From Bacillota bacterium (GTDB lineage: Bacteria; Bacillota; Clostridia; Acetivibrionales; DSM-1351): a stretch of 14,300 nucleotides of DNA. Positions 13,152 through 14,300 of the stretch are shown one piece after another. A model generated the notes under the pieces. It did no database searches and was not told the origin of the DNA. It saw only the letters and a list, made by a program, of their open reading frames with translations. The stretch covers positions 1 through 14,300 of the forward strand of contig JAEWSZ010000042.1 in NCBI GenBank assembly GCA_023397905.1. The letters are read 5' to 3'. Position 1 is the stretch's first letter, and each line of letters starts with the position of its first letter. The translations under genes and the position numbers were made by a program.

Positions 13152-14300
13152 ATGAAGTACGGTTTTTTTGATGATGAAAACAGAGAATATGTAATTACCA
13201 CTCCGAGGACGCCCTATCCATGGATAAATTATCTGGGGACCCAGGAATTTTTTTCATTGATATCAAACACCGCCGGCGGTTATTGTTTTTATAAGGACGC
13301 GCGTTTACGGAGAATAACCCGTTACAGATACAACAATGTACCTATTGATATGGGAGGAAGATATTTTTATATTAACGACAATGGCAGCCTGTGGTCGCCC
13401 GGCTGGTCACCGGTAAAGGCCGAGCTGGACGGCTATGAATGCAGGCACGGCCTGGGATATACCGGAATAAAGGGCTCTAAGGACGGAATAAGCGCCGAAG
13501 TGTTATTTTTCGTACCGCTGAATTTCAACGGCGAGATTCACAGGGTGAGGGTCAGGAACACCACCTCCGCAAAGAAAAGCATAAAGCTGTTTTCCTGTGT
13601 GGAATTCTGCCTGTGGAATGCTTACGACGACATGACAAACTACCAGAGAAACCTCAGCATTGGAGAGGTGGAGGTTGAAAACTCAGTCATATACCATAAA
13701 ACCGAGTACAAGGAGAGAAGGAACCATTTTTCTTTCTACTCCGTAAACGCGGGTTTATTGGGATTTGATACCGACCGCGACGAGTTCATAGGGCTGTATA
13801 ATGGATTTGAAGCACCACAGGTACCTGTCAGCGGTCAGCCGAAAAACACTCTTGCGGACGGGTGGGGCCCCATGGCTTCACACTGTATTGCAGTTGAGCT
13901 GGAAGCCGGTGAAGAGAGGGAATATGACTTCATTCTGGGCTATGTTGAAAATGACGAAGAGGATAAATGGGAGAGCAAGGGTATAATCAATAAGAAAAAG
14001 GCCTATGCCATGATTGAAGAAAAAGGCAATCCGGAAGGGGTGCAGGCGGCTTTTGAAGAATTGCAGGAATACTGGAGCCGTCTTTTTACACAGTACAGGC
14101 TTGAACACAAGGATGAGAAGCTCTGCAGGATGGTCAATATATGGAACCAGTACCAATGCATGGTCACCTTCAACATGTCCAGAAGCGCTTCTTATTTTGA
14201 AACGGGCATAGGCAGGGGCATAGGCTTCAGGGATTCCAACCAGGATATTCTGGGCTTTGTCCACCAGATCCCGGACAGGGCCAGGGAGAGGATACTGGAT
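13152..14300 (+). CDS. cbp: Cellobiose phosphorylase, GH94 (3' end outside window)
   Basis: The enzyme splits cellobiose with phosphate into alpha-glucose 1-phosphate and glucose, saving ATP in cellulose-fermenting bacteria. It is cytoplasmic; no signal peptide is seen. The frame is open from the ATG at 13152 to the window end, 383 codons; the family is about 800-820 residues. The N-terminus, with YVITTPRTPYPWINYLG, SLISNTAGGYCFYKDARLRR and ITRYRYNNVP, is the N-terminal beta-sandwich domain typical of cellobiose phosphorylase rather than the longer cellodextrin enzyme. Near the end GRGIGFRDSNQD (about 356-367) gives the Arg and Asp that bind the donor-site glucose. The catalytic Asp lies beyond the window. 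AGGAG is 7 nt before the start. Cellodextrin phosphorylase is the main alternative but is less likely. Confidence 0.93.
   Translation, partial: MKYGFFDDENREYVITTPRTPYPWINYLGTQEFFSLISNTAGGYCFYKDARLRRITRYRYNNVPIDMGGRYFYINDNGSLWSPGWSPVKAELDGYECRHGLGYTGIKGSKDGISAEVLFFVPLNFNGEIHRVRVRNTTSAKKSIKLFSCVEFCLWNAYDDMTNYQRNLSIGEVEVENSVIYHKTEYKERRNHFSFYSVNAGLLGFDTDRDEFIGLYNGFEAPQVPVSGQPKNTLADGWGPMASHCIAVELEAGEEREYDFILGYVENDEEDKWESKGIINKKKAYAMIEEKGNPEGVQAAFEELQEYWSRLFTQYRLEHKDEKLCRMVNIWNQYQCMVTFNMSRSASYFETGIGRGIGFRDSNQDILGFVHQIPDRARERILD

Noticed and set aside
1..14300. CRISPR arrays, insertion sequences, phage genes, tRNA or rRNA
   Set aside because: No repeat-spacer pattern, transposase-like frame, integrase, cloverleaf or rRNA sequence was recognised in the window.

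Overview
The window looks like chromosomal DNA of a spore-forming, anaerobic, cellulose- or cellodextrin-using Clostridia member (Acetivibrio/Ruminiclostridium type). The grounds are a SpoIVA gene, AT-rich intergenic regions, frequent AGA/AGG arginine codons, strong GGAGG ribosome binding sites, a Gram-positive LexA box, and a LacI regulator next to a cellobiose phosphorylase. The genus is an inference; no search was run. No mobile element, CRISPR array, rRNA or tRNA was seen.

Left part (1-2770): the 3' end of gpsA (glycerol-3-phosphate dehydrogenase), a terminator, a GNAT acetyltransferase on the minus strand, then spoIVA (spore coat scaffold ATPase) with a possible sigma-E promoter. gpsA close to spoIVA is a known Firmicutes neighbourhood; the GNAT gene sits between them in the opposite direction. 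The SpoIVA start is best moved to a GTG at 1142, which gives 492 residues.

Middle (2771-6845): a minus-strand thiT-like thiamine transporter gene under a TPP riboswitch with a readable antiterminator/terminator switch and a near-consensus promoter. It is divergent from uvrA, whose promoter overlaps a LexA (SOS) box. A nested inverted repeat lies between the two promoters.

Phosphate module (6846-8740): a DUF47/PhoU-like protein and a PiT phosphate transporter overlap by 8 bp. They are preceded by four hexamers spaced exactly 11 bp apart that fit a PhoP-type operator and overlap the promoter. Two hairpins follow, the second a good terminator.

Right part (8741-14300): a 480-bp AT-rich region with a long inverted repeat and a small structured island, then a ClpE-type zinc-finger Clp ATPase. 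A spacer follows with degenerate 15-bp repeats, a terminator and a long inverted repeat in the leader of a LacI-family regulator. The 5' part of a GH94 cellobiose phosphorylase gene comes 48 bp after the regulator and runs off the window. Regulator and phosphorylase probably form a cellodextrin-use operon.

I see no clearly new multi-gene system. The points most worth checking are regulatory: the Pho-type array, the TPP aptamer with extra hairpins, and the unexplained inverted repeats upstream of clpE and lacI.
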